Notes under the pieces: generated by a model
What the model saw: the letters and a program-made list of their open reading frames with translations, nothing else
Databases searched by the model: none
What the model was told of the DNA's origin: nothing
DNA from: Nicotiana tabacum
Lineage: Eukaryota; Streptophyta; Magnoliopsida; Solanales; Solanaceae
Direction: 5' to 3'
DNA length: 64,000 nucleotides
NCBI RefSeq assembly: GCF_000715075.1
Contig: NC_134097.1
Coordinates: forward strand, 64,699,190-64,763,189
Shown here: positions 1-9,329 of the stretch, one piece after another
Numbering within the stretch: the stretch's first letter is position 1
Layout of the letters: every line of letters starts with the position of its first letter
Program-made: the position numbers and the translations under genes

Positions 1-190
1 GATGGATGCAAGATTGCCGACTTGGGGCAATCCCGTGATGAATCTGAGGGAAACACTTTTCCATGGTCTCTGATGGACATGTAATGGCTGCGAGGGTCCC
101 ATTTGTGATGAGTGATCCGACTTGTCCTTGTGGCATGGCTGACAAGTTTTCACACGATGAGGAGCGTCACCAGTCTTTTGAGGCCGATGA
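1..190 (-). pseudogene. Integrase fragment of Ty3/gypsy element
   Basis: The minus-strand translation contains a C-x2-C pair (TCQPCHKDK) followed by a stretch resembling the link from the integrase zinc-binding domain to the catalytic core (RPWKSVSL then FITGLPQVGN, where family members have an Asp in S-M-D-F). It continues past position 1. It follows the protease directly, without RT or RNase H, which marks an internal deletion. No long open frame remains. Confidence 0.6.
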
Positions 191-224
191 CATGATGGCT
201 GATTGTTGCTGCGAAGGGTAGTCG

Positions 225-925
225 GAACCAGGGGTTCATGTCTGTCGACTACCTTCTCCAACTGCATGGCCGAGATGTTTTCAGCGGCCATCTTTATGGG
301 AAAGCATGGTATGGTGCAGGGCTTGGCCCCTTTTTCTCCGATCATCAGGAGCATGTTGGCATATGGTACCGGTATGGTGTTGGTTTGCCTCATGAACTCC
401 AAACCCACTATGATGTCGAAGTCATCTATGATTGCGATGCGCAGGTCGATGCTTCCTTTGTATGGGCCAAGTTTCACTGGGACATTTGTAGCTGTTCCAC
501 CCAATGTCTAGGGTGGTGAATTGATAGCCTTGACGCGGCCTTTGCTCTTTTGTACAACAAGACCTAGGCGCTCTACTTGCGTTGATGACAAGTAGTTATG
601 GGTGGCACCCGTGTCTATCAATGCGTGAAGGGGCTTGCCGTTCACTTTCAATTCGACGAACATTAGGGTCCTCGCTTGTTTAGGAGGCCTCTCGTCCATC
701 TTTTCTTTCCCTTTCTTGGTGATCGGGACTGATGTTTTCTTAGGAGGATATGCACTGGTTCCCGCTAAGTCACGTGGGATAGAGCCAACAATTGCATTGA
801 AGGCGCCTACCTGGTCGTCTTCGGATGTGTCTGATGCATCTGTCCCATACTCGACAGTCTGATGAACATTGACCTTGATGTTTGGGGATTCATTGTTCCA
901 ATGTGTCCCGCCGCAATGACATCAT
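225..925 (-). pseudogene. Gag zinc knuckle and retropepsin-like protease
   Basis: The minus strand begins near 925 with a zinc-knuckle-like CHCGGTHW, then a linker, then an aspartic protease with the catalytic motif DTGATHNYLS (inside the open frame 508-699). The frame is broken by a TAG at about 508-510, after which protease-like sequence continues (KLGPYKG, FDIIVGLEFM). The active-site Asp-Thr-Gly is intact. A frameshift near 920 separates it from the gag frame. In the family this enzyme cleaves Gag-Pol; this copy is not expected to be made at full length. Confidence 0.75.
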
Positions 926-2028
926 TCTGAGGGAGGCTTTCTTCCCTGATTGTTGTTGATGGATGCAGCACTGTTGCTGTTGGAGGGAGGAGTCTTAGTT
1001 TTGGATGCACTCCGATCTCCCTCACTTTTGCTTGGGCCACCATTGCTGGGATGGTTCCCGTTGAATCCCCCTCGGACAGACGGCTGGGGCCTGTCATTCT
1101 GAGTTCCCAAATGATAATCGCCAAGGCATTCTGTAGCTTGAATGGCCTTGGGCAGGGTGTCTAACCGTTGTCTTTGTAGTTCCATACGGGCATGAGGTTT
1201 CAAACCTTCTATAAATGCGAAGAGTTTGTCTTTGTCCCCCATGTCGCGTATGTTTAGCATGAGTGCGGAGAATTCGCGCACGTACTCCCGCACTGATCTG
1301 GTGTGGCGGAGTTCCCGTAGCTTTCTCCTTGCATTGTATTCCACATTTTCGGGGAAGAACTGCAGGCGTATGGCTACCTTCAATTCATCCCATGTCTGAA
1401 GAGTATCTTCACCGGCCTTGATGGCTTCGTATTTGACCCGCCACCAAAGTTTGGCATCGCCCTGAAGATACATGGCAGCAGTCGCTACCTTTTTGGATTC
1501 CTCCAAATGGCCCACGGCATCAAAGTATTGTTCGATGTCGAAGATGAAGTTTTCCACTTCTTTAGCATCCCGGGATCCGTTGTATGACTTTGGCTCCGGT
1601 ATCTTAAGCTTTTGTGGAGTGGGGGTGAGGTTTGCTGGACCCCTGATGTGGTTGTCGCCTTCTCGAAGGAGGCTCTGTAAGGTAGCATTGACAACATTGA
1701 GCTTGTCTGTCAAGTCGTCTATGGTTTGTTGCATGGCAGTTAGTCTGTCTGCCTCTTGTTGCTGATGGGCTAAATCGTCGGCACGTTCCTGTTGGAGGTC
1801 CTCAAATTTGCCATGAATATTGGCAGTTTCGATGGCTGCCGTTTGTCGGTCGTCATCAGAGTCACGACTGATGTTTGCAATGTCATTTTCGGCCTGCCGC
1901 ATTCGGCGGTCCAGGTCATCCAACCTTTGCACTAGGTTGTTGTTTTGATCAGGCACCGTATCCACGATGGGTCGTAATCGGTCAACCATCTCTTCTAGGG
2001 ATGCTAGACGCTCCCCATGATTCACCAT
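922..2028 (-). CDS. gag: Gag-like protein of Ty3/gypsy element
   Basis: This is the longest clean frame of the element. It is open from 2106, but the upstream Met lies in the LTR, so the Met at 2028 (MVNHGERLAS) is the more likely start. It opens with a coiled-coil-like region rich in Glu, Gln and Asp (residues about 10-150), then a retrotransposon Gag domain (LKIPEPKSYNGS, then a Trp-rich core WWRVKYEAIKAGEDTLQTW, and VREYVREFSALM). The tail is Ser/Asn-rich. The zinc knuckle lies just beyond a frameshift at about 920, so this frame alone lacks its nucleic-acid-binding end. In the family Gag forms the cytoplasmic particle that packages element RNA. Confidence 0.85.
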   Translation of the reverse strand: MVNHGERLASLEEMVDRLRPIVDTVPDQNNNLVQRLDDLDRRMRQAENDIANISRDSDDDRQTAAIETANIHGKFEDLQQERADDLAHQQQEADRLTAMQQTIDDLTDKLNVVNATLQSLLREGDNHIRGPANLTPTPQKLKIPEPKSYNGSRDAKEVENFIFDIEQYFDAVGHLEESKKVATAAMYLQGDAKLWWRVKYEAIKAGEDTLQTWDELKVAIRLQFFPENVEYNARRKLRELRHTRSVREYVREFSALMLNIRDMGDKDKLFAFIEGLKPHARMELQRQRLDTLPKAIQATECLGDYHLGTQNDRPQPSVRGGFNGNHPSNGGPSKSEGDRSASKTKTPPSNSNSAASINNNQGRKPPSE

Positions 2029-2082
2029 GGTCAGAAATGGTGATGATGGCAAATGTGTTCCCTCGTCTGATGTCGAGCCTAC

Positions 2083-2094
2083 GCTCTGATACCA
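2083..2094 (-). promoter_or_regulatory. Primer-binding site (initiator Met tRNA type)
   Basis: On the minus strand this reads TGGTATCAGAGC, the classical plant LTR-retrotransposon site complementary to the 3' end of initiator methionine tRNA. It lies 2 bp from the inner end of the LTR, as expected, and fixes the element's orientation. Confidence 0.9.
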
Positions 2095-2096
2095 AC

Positions 2097-2927
2097 TGTT
2101 ACGCAACGCCTTCCTGATGTTCTTTGGAAGGGCAACGTAAGGCTAAGCAACCGATGTCAGTGCGGTTACTGTCCGCCAATGAGGTCCTCGCCGCACGCTA
2201 GACTAGATTGTTAGTGCCGTGCGGGAAAACCAATGTCGTGAGCAAATTGCGGAAGCTGAGAGAGAATTGGGTTTTTTAATGATGATGATGATTTTATTGA
2301 TGAATGAAAATGCTGATTACAATGATGCGGTGTCGAGGGGGAGAGACACCAGAAAATGCTTGCTTGAAATGTTTGATTGTTTGGTCCCCCTTAATAATGC
2401 TTAAAAAAAATAAACGAACATTACATGACTAGCCCTAATAAAGCTGTAGAAGCACACTGGAATGAAAATGATGTAAACTAGCCTATGATTACAATGAAAA
2501 GGACTTAGATTATTACAAGGTAAAACTAAGTCCGATGGCAGCAACTTTGTCTTGAGGGTCAGGATCTGCGCGCGCGTTGCTGTGGGCGTGCGCGACACTT
2601 GATGTGCTGGCCTGAGGCTGGGCGCTGGTGTTTGGCATCAGGGTCTGTGCGCGAGGCGCTGCTGGAATGGGCCTGCAGCTGGGTGCTGGCGAGGCATCAG
2701 GATCTGCGCGCGCGGCATTGTCAGGGCGCGCGGTGCTGTTGTCATTGGCCAGCCCTTGGGCGCTGGCGAGAGGCATCGGTGGGGCGACAGAGGCGCATGC
2801 GCGCTTGTCACTTGGCGCAGCCAAGACCACGAGGCCGACCATGGCGCTAGGCATTGTGAGGCTTGCTAGGCCGCTATGGGGCGCGGCCAAGGGGTCATGG
2901 GGCATGTCTGGAAAGCAGCCAATGACA
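2097..2927 (-). repeat. 5' LTR of minus-strand Ty3/gypsy element
   Basis: The inner end is fixed by the adjacent primer site; the minus strand reads TGTCATTGGC at the outer end and ends GCGTAACA inside, giving TG...CA ends and 831 bp. The outer end coincides with the abrupt loss of protease similarity of the neighbouring element. The outer half (about 2555-2830) is unusually GC- and CpG-rich, with irregular repeats around CAGGATCTGCGCGCG at 2561, 2638 and 2697. The open frames there are composition effects. Confidence 0.75.
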
Positions 2928-4245
2928 TGTCTCCATATAGCACTTCGAATAAGGTGGTCCTAGTTACCCTCTCGACATTTGTGGGAAGCAGGATCTCTTC
3001 TCAGGTTGTCATAGTTGTCAACTTGAATCCATCTAAGAGTTTTGTTGTCGGTTTGATGCTTTCGGTCAGCTTTGCTTGCTCCAGCACTCTCCATTAGATG
3101 ATGTTGGCTGAGCTTCCTGGGTTCAACCAGAATACGCTTAATTTTGAAATCTAAAACATTAAGAGAGATTACCATAGCGTCATTATGTGGCATAAGAAGT
3201 CGTCAACGCCTTCCTCCGTGAAGGTGATATCATCTCTTGTGACTTCCCGGAGTCTCTTGTTGTGAGTCACCGATATCTTTGTTTTCTTGGCCGCCGAAAA
3301 GCTTTCACTGTTGATTATGTTCGCTTCAAAAATCATGTTGATGGTCAACCGAGGGGAGTCTTCCACCTTCAAAGGCTCTACATTGTCCCGGCTTCGTACG
3401 TAGTTGTTCTTTCCTCGATCACTTAAAAACTCCCTGAGATGGACATTCGTTATTAATGTCGCCACTTCTTCATGTAAATGCCGGCAACCCCCAGTTCTAT
3501 GGCCGTGAGTCCCATGATATTCACACCATAAGTTTGGATCCCTCTGGCTGGGATCAGATCTGAGTGGCTTCAAGAATAGTGCTTCTTTGATATTCCTCAT
3601 CACCGATACCAACTCCACTAAGATAATGTTGAAGTTATAATCTGATAACCTTGGATATATGGAGTCCCAGGCCCTAGTACTTCTTCTATCGGGAACAAAT
3701 CTATCCAAGGACTAAAACCCTTTGCATATGCATCCCTCTATTCTTTCATACGGCAGGAAACGACCTTTAGAAGACTGTCGATTTGCATTGGAGTGAATTT
3801 TAAACTTGTCCTGGTTCTTGTCTCGATCTCGTCCCTTGGTTGATGTCGAGAACCCGAGCTGATCATCTCCTATCCTTATGTTTGTCTCGTAACAGTTATG
3901 GACATCTACCCATGTGGTTTCTTGGAATTTGAGTGGGCTTTTCTTTAATTTTTGGGATGCATCAGAGCTGTGTGGATTCAAACAGTAGCTGCATCCTCTC
4001 TTTCTGGAATCGGATTATGATTTCTCACAGCAATTCGGACTCACCTTACGCAATCCTGAATATGTTCGCCTTCCTGGCTTGGACCTTCCTTGACCTAACA
4101 TGGGATTTAATGAATGAATCTGCAAGCATATCGAAAGAGTCAATTGAATACTCGGGTAAGAGTGAATACCATGTTAGGGCCCCCTTTGTGAAGGTTTCAC
4201 CAAATTTCTTCGTCAAGACGTACTCAATATCATGTTGAGCCAAAT
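2928..4245 (-). pseudogene. Gag-protease remnant of a Tat-like Ty3/gypsy element (interrupted)
   Basis: On the minus strand the order is Gag (4245 leftward: AQHDIEYVLTKKFGETFTKG, WYSLLPEYSIDSF), a zinc-knuckle-like CEYHGTHGHRTGGC near 3515, then a protease remnant (LVEPRKLS, whose alternative frame reads PGSSANII). Stops and frameshifts separate the open pieces 4312-4046, 3981-3712, 3708-3169 and 3193-2960. The protein resembles gag-PR of the element at 4246-15671, so the two are relatives. The reading continues in 15677-15785, showing that the larger element landed inside this gag. The left end stops at the LTR ending at 2927. Confidence 0.8.
4241..4245. repeat. Target-site duplication CAAAT, left copy
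   Basis: The five bases before the LTR match 15672-15676 exactly. Removing the element plus one copy rejoins the interrupted gag as GNDL/AQHD. Confidence 0.92.
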
Positions 4246-4956
4246 TGTATACGGTGAAAATCAGAGAGTCCAATTTTATGATCGTTATGGCACTTCGTAA
4301 GACCGCCCCCAAAAGGCTCGAGGCTCAGCTCGGGGTTCGACCCTGAGGGTTCTCAATGATCTACCTCAAGGCAGTGCAAATCAAAGGCTATGATGGACAA
4401 ACGGGAAGTTCCCAAGGCACATGATTAAAGCTGACTAAGTCTATTAGGCTAGTTCAAGTCCGTACCGTGACATTAAATGGATGTACCAACCTCAAATCCT
4501 TGTAATAAATGCATTTGTACTATGTTGGGATTCCCCCTTATATATAAAGGGGGCCCTTGTCATTTTGTAAGAATAGACAAGAAACAACATTCAATATACA
4601 AGAACATTCTCTGCTCTCTAACTTAATCACATTCTCTCTTGATTCTATTATTTACATTTATTATGTTCCAATAATTATTCTTCATTTATTGCTCATTATT
4701 GATAATAAAAGGCTCAGATCAAAGCTCTTAGAGTTGTTAGTCCTTCATCGGCCGCTCGTAGCCTAACGTTTAGTTCGACCTCGAGGCCCTGATTCCCAGC
4801 CTCTCGGTTTGCTTAACATACTGCCTTCAAACTCTTATCTTATTTTCTAGTATCACACTTAGCATCTACTGCCTAACAACTAGCATAAAAATAAATTACC
4901 TATTTTTAGAACCAAAAAATCAAATCTAATTGTAATTACCATTTTCAAGGTATACA
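4246..4956 (+). repeat. 5' LTR (711 bp)
   Basis: It begins TGTATAC and ends GTATACA, a 7-bp terminal inverted repeat, and aligns along its length with 14954-15671. Scattered substitutions and small indels separate the two LTRs, so insertion is not very recent. It contains a TATA box at 4539-4549. Confidence 0.93.
4539..4549 (+). promoter_or_regulatory. TATA box in 5' LTR
   Basis: TATATATAAAG lies in a C-rich/G-rich context and is conserved at the matching place in the 3' LTR (about 15249-15258). This is the likely core promoter of the element. Confidence 0.65.
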
Positions 4957-4976
4957 GTTTGGCGCCCACCGTGCGG
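4957..4976 (+). promoter_or_regulatory. Putative primer-binding site
   Basis: TTTGGCGCCCACCGTGCGGC follows the LTR within 1-2 bp, the position of the primer site. It has the TGGCGCC start typical of plant Ty3/gypsy primer sites. I could not name the tRNA with confidence. Confidence 0.7.
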
Positions 4977-5074
4977 CTAAAAATAATATAGATTGTTTTC
5001 TTGCTGGTTTACTACATAACACAAGCTATTCTTTACACTTTTTCTTGCCCAAGAATTTTTTATTTCAGGTCAAA

Positions 5075-6660
5075 ATGTCTAACTCAGTGAATGCACACGA
5101 AAACAACGGTCCTGAGGACCATGGAGAGAATGGTGTAGATGTCCCAGGTATTGGTGTGCCACCACGAAACACTGAGTATGCACTTGAACCAATTCCCGTG
5201 GAAGTGGTCTCACGCAACGCATGACACATTGACATAAGCTCCCACACTAACAGGAGTATACGCCAAGAAAACAACAAAAAACTCAGGAAATCCTAGCGTA
5301 AGGGGAGCAAGAGGTTAGCCTTCACATTATTTTTGAGATGTTACAGGCACAACAACTAGCTATTGTTCAACTGCAAAGCCACCAAAAAAACTCCAAGCAC
5401 AGCAGCACCGGAAACGGCTCATCGAGCCAAACAGGTACTGGAAAGATCGAGTAACAATGGGTCAGAAGCCGACCCTGGTATTATGAAGATTCTCGAGGAC
5501 CTCACAAAGAGGATTGAATCTGGCGAAAAGATGATAGAAGCTAACGAAAAAAAGGTAAAGACCTACAACTCAAGGGTCGACCAGATCCCGGGCACACCCC
5601 TGATCCTGAAGGGTGTTGACTCAAAGAAATTTGTGCAAAAGCCATTCCCGAAGAAATTCAGAATGCCCGATCTTCCAAAGTACAACGGAACCTCAAATCT
5701 CAACGAGCACGCCACTACTTACACTTATGTGGTGAAGGGCAATGACCTAAGGGACAATGAGATCGAATCCGTCCTGCTAAAAAGGTTCGAAGAAACACTC
5801 TCGAAAGGGGCCATGATGTGGTATCACAACCTAGCTCCAAATTCAATAGACTCATTAGCCATGATGGCAGATTCTTTCATAAAGGAACATGCCGGTGCCA
5901 TCAAGGTGGCTACAAGGAAATCCAATGTCTTCAAAATAAAACAAAGAGAAAACGAGATGCTGCGGGAGTTCGTATCTCGATTTCAAATGGAGTGAATGGA
6001 ATTGCCTCTAGTCTCCGATGACTAGGCAGTACAGGCCTTCACCCAAGGTTTGAATGAACGATGCTCGATGGCTTTGAAGCAGCTAAAGCAAAATTTGGTT
6101 GAATACCCTGCCATGACTTGGTCGAATGTCCACAACCGATATCAGTCGAACATTGGGTCGAGGACGACCAACTAGGAGCCCCCTCGGGCTCAGTATATCC
6201 AAGCAGACTCCTATCAAAGAATCCAAATCCAAACAAGGAAAGGTACCAACCATACACCGAAAATAGGAGAAATACCCTAAGGCGTAACATAACCCGAAAT
6301 GATCGAAGGACAGATCAAGGTCAGAATCATCAGGGACTCGTGAGCAGATCTAGATTCGACAGACATAGAGGAGCGACGGAGGCACCCCGCCTGTCGGAAT
6401 ACAACTTCAACGTTGACGTTTCAGACATCGTATCTGTCATCGGTAAAATTAGAGACACCATGTGGCCAAGACCTGTACTATCAGACCGTCACAGAGAAAC
6501 CCCAACTTAGTATGCAAGTTTTATGGCACATACAGTCATAGGACTGAAGATTGCAGATAGCTGCGAGAAGAAGTATCCCGGCTACTCAGCAAAGGGCATC
6601 TCAGAGAGTTCCTTAGCGACTGAGCCAAAAATCAGTTCCAGGAAAGAGAGGAGAACAGGA
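5075..6660 (+). pseudogene. gag: Gag of the RT-less element (decayed)
   Basis: The likely start is the ATG at 5075 (MSNSVNAHENNGPED). The frame is interrupted near 5222 and then open at 5363-5995. There a Lys/Glu-rich helix region is followed by the Gag core (FRMPDLPKYNGTSNLNEH, then MMWYHNLAPNSIDS and FVSRFQME). After a stop at about 5994 the sequence continues through QAFTQGLNER and a zinc-knuckle-like CKFYGTYSHRTEDC near 6510-6555. Several stops and at least one frameshift prevent full-length translation. In the family it is the structural particle protein. It is clearly related to the minus-strand gag remnant on both sides of this element. Confidence 0.8.
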
Positions 6661-6689
6661 AGAATGAAACAGATGAGCCGCAACTTGTC

Positions 6690-7330
6690 ATCCACATGAT
6701 TGTTGTAGGAATCGACATCCCACAGGAATACATTGTCAAAAGAACAAAAATATCCATCACTAGGGAGAAGCGAACTCGGGGTTACATACCCGAAGATGCT
6801 CTCACATTCAGCGATCAGGACATCGAGACCCTGTCTCAACCTCATAACGATGCCTTGGTAATTTTGTTTCTTGTATATACATTTCAAATTAAGCATGTGC
6901 TTGTGGATCCAGGTAGCTCGGCCAACATTATCAGGTCGAGGATGGTGGAGCAGCTGGGACTGCTCGACCAGATCATGCCCGCTCTCAGGTCCTCAACGGA
7001 TTCAACATGGCAAGCAAAATAACAAAAGGGGAAATCACCCTCCCGGTAAACGTGGCCGGCATGACCCAAACTGTCAAATTCCATGTCATCGAACAAGACA
7101 TGAGATACAACGCCTTGCTCGGAAGGCCATGGATACACTGCATGAGAGCAGTACCATTAACCCTTCATCAAATGATGAAGTTTCTGACGAAGGACGAAAT
7201 AAAAACCGTGTATGGGAAACAACATTGAGCAAGGAAAATGTTTGCAGTGCATGATGTAGCAGCGACATCAACGCCTCTAACATCGAAGAATTCAAAGGAT
7301 GGGCAAACGGTGAAGTAGCAATCACGAGAC
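6690..7330 (+). pseudogene. Retropepsin-like protease (decayed), end of the sense coding region
   Basis: The frame 6696-7022 carries HVLVDPGSSANII, the active-site region with Asp-Pro-Gly-Ser, a variant of DTGS/DTGA. A frameshift near 7000 moves the rest into another frame (7007-7228: ITLPVNVAG, FHVIEQDMRYNALLGRPW), the usual protease C-terminal half. Similarity ends around 7330. In autonomous Tat elements RT would follow; here it does not, and sequence passes into noncoding repeats. Confidence 0.8.
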
Positions 7331-9299
7331 ACATTCTCGGCTACACCCAAATAAAAAAAGCAAAGGACCGTGCCACGTCCCCAAAGCAAACGTTTGAAGC
7401 ATATCGAGGCTCAAAGCGCCATCACCACTAAGGTATAACCATCTCCCTTTTTATTTACATATTACATTAACCTTTGTGCAGGCATCCAACCAGAACAGTC
7501 GAAGCGCTATCCAGCTCGAAGACCTTAGGTTTCAAAGCATACGTTGCACTCTTTTCCTTCTATCGGGTTTTATCCCAAGAAGGGTTTTACCGGCAAGGTT
7601 TTTAAAGAGGCAAGACCTATATGCTACCTAAGGAGAACTCAACAAATATTTAAGGCTTTTCTTTAATCAACCTCGAATACTGGGAGGCATCCCCTGGAGA
7701 TCACCCCCTCGGAGAAGTCAAAAATGAGCCAAAAAGGGTCTCGATTGGAAAATGATGTATCGGGGCAAATGGTCGAACGAACCGTGTCCATATAGAATAA
7801 CTGAACCCTTGACAACAAAAACATGTATACTTGTGCCAAGTAATCAAAGAATATTTTTCCTCCATCAAAACGCTTTACGCTTCAAAGAAGTCTGCTAATT
7901 CTTACAAGAAACGGCTCCAGAGCTTGAAATTTCTCGAACACTCGGGGACTGACGCCAAAAACTCGAGGCCACATGACCTCTAGGTGGGAAACTTCGAACT
8001 CGTAAGCCCTCAATGAGGCAATACCAAGTTTACAAGAAATGACTCCAGAGCTAAAAAACCTCCCGAACACTTGGGAACTGATATAAAACTCGAAGACACA
8101 TGACCTCCGGGTCGGAATCTTCAAAGCCATAAGCCCTCAATGAGGCAACTCCAAGTAGACAAAGAATGACTCCAGAGCCAAGAAACTTTGGACATCTCAG
8201 GGACTGACACCGAACGTTATCCCATCGAGCTATCAAAAACTCAAGGCTATAAGACCCTATGCGAGCAACCTCAAGCTCGTAAGACCTTCATAAGGCAATA
8301 CCAAACCTGTAAGACCTCAAGCAAGGCGTGGATTATACTTGTACCAAGTAACCAAATATGTAAGACCTCAAGCAAGGCGTGAATTATACTTGTACCAAGT
8401 AACCAAATCTGTAAGACCTCAAGTAAGGCATGTTAAAAATTAGAAGACCTTACAAAAGTCATAAATCCTAATCTTAAAGTTAAGGCTATACATTCGAACT
8501 TGTAAGACCTCTAGAAAGGCATACCCTCGATGTAAACGTCAAAACTACTTCACTTGAGGACTGAAAGGCTTCGGCCAAACTCAATGACTACGGTCACAAG
8601 GCTCCGGCCAAACTCACAGGCCTTCAAATTACTTCAAAAATACTTCAAAAAGAATCGGTTAATTAGGCTACCCTCGACATAAGCAAAAGAGCTTCAATCA
8701 TATCAACTCCAAACAACAGGCTTCAAAACAGTTTCAGCCACCAAGCAAAACCCCGCGAGGTACTCATTCCTCACTACATAACGACTCACAATCAAGGTTC
8801 TTATCAAGCCATCGAAGAGCCGGGTAAACACAAAACTTCAAAAAAGTCTTTAGCAAGGGAAACATAAAGCCTACATTAGAGGTTGTACCGACCCAACGCG
8901 TAAGAGCCACTGTCGCCAGCATAAAATTAAAGGTCATACCGACCCTACTCGTAAGAGCCACTGTCGCCAACATAAAATTAAAGGTCATACCGACCATACG
9001 CGTAAGATCCTAAAAGCTAGCTTAAAATTCAAAAACTTAAGGGTCAATGAGCTCGAGTCAAAATCTAACTCGGCGACTGAGCCCGAAACAGTTAACTAAA
9101 AATTACTAAGGGCAAATGCGTAAGAGCCTATGAGCCAGCCCAACAAGCCTCAGGGATGACTTGCAAAGCTAAAGGTTTTACCTCGAATGAAAGACGAAAC
9201 CGAAAGGTTTCCTTTTATACGTATATATGAAAAAAATACAAGAACTCTATTTACAAAGTTCTTTAAGAACACTATACAAAGAATCAAAAAGAAAAAAGC
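7331..9299 (+). repeat. Noncoding region with minisatellites inside the RT-less element
   Basis: There is no gene. Three arrays stand out. A roughly 128-bp unit (CTCCAGAGC ... GACTGA ... CCTCAATGAGGCA) runs over about 7905-8215. A 51-bp unit beginning TGTAAGACCTCAAG starts at 8308, 8359 and 8410. Another 51-bp unit (ACCGACC ... GTAAGAGCCACTGTCGCC) starts at 8887, 8938 and 8989. A short word like GTAAGACCTC or TAAGCCCTCAATGAGGC recurs throughout. Such variable arrays are typical of the noncoding 3' part of Tat-lineage elements. Confidence 0.8.
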
Positions 9300-9329
9300 C
9301 TAGTCTATTTTCCCCTCAGGGACTGTGGC

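Larger units (their letters stand above)
1..2927 (-). mobile_element. Ty3/gypsy LTR retrotransposon, 5' part, minus strand
   Basis: Read on the minus strand this region gives an LTR (2097-2927), a tRNA-iMet primer site (2083-2094), gag, a protease with DTGA, and then integrase sequence that runs off the left edge. No reverse transcriptase or RNase H lies between protease and integrase, so about 2 kb of pol appears to be deleted near position 180-230. The right LTR end abuts protease sequence of another minus-strand element, so this element probably inserted there. The partner LTR and target duplication are outside the window. The superfamily is secure from gag and protease; I did not settle the lineage. 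Confidence 0.85.

Noticed and set aside
2513..2905. 130-residue minus-strand ORF and overlapping plus-strand ORFs in GC-rich sequence
   Set aside because: They lie wholly in an LTR; open frames on both strands come from GC-rich repeats with few stops, and there is no domain or start context.
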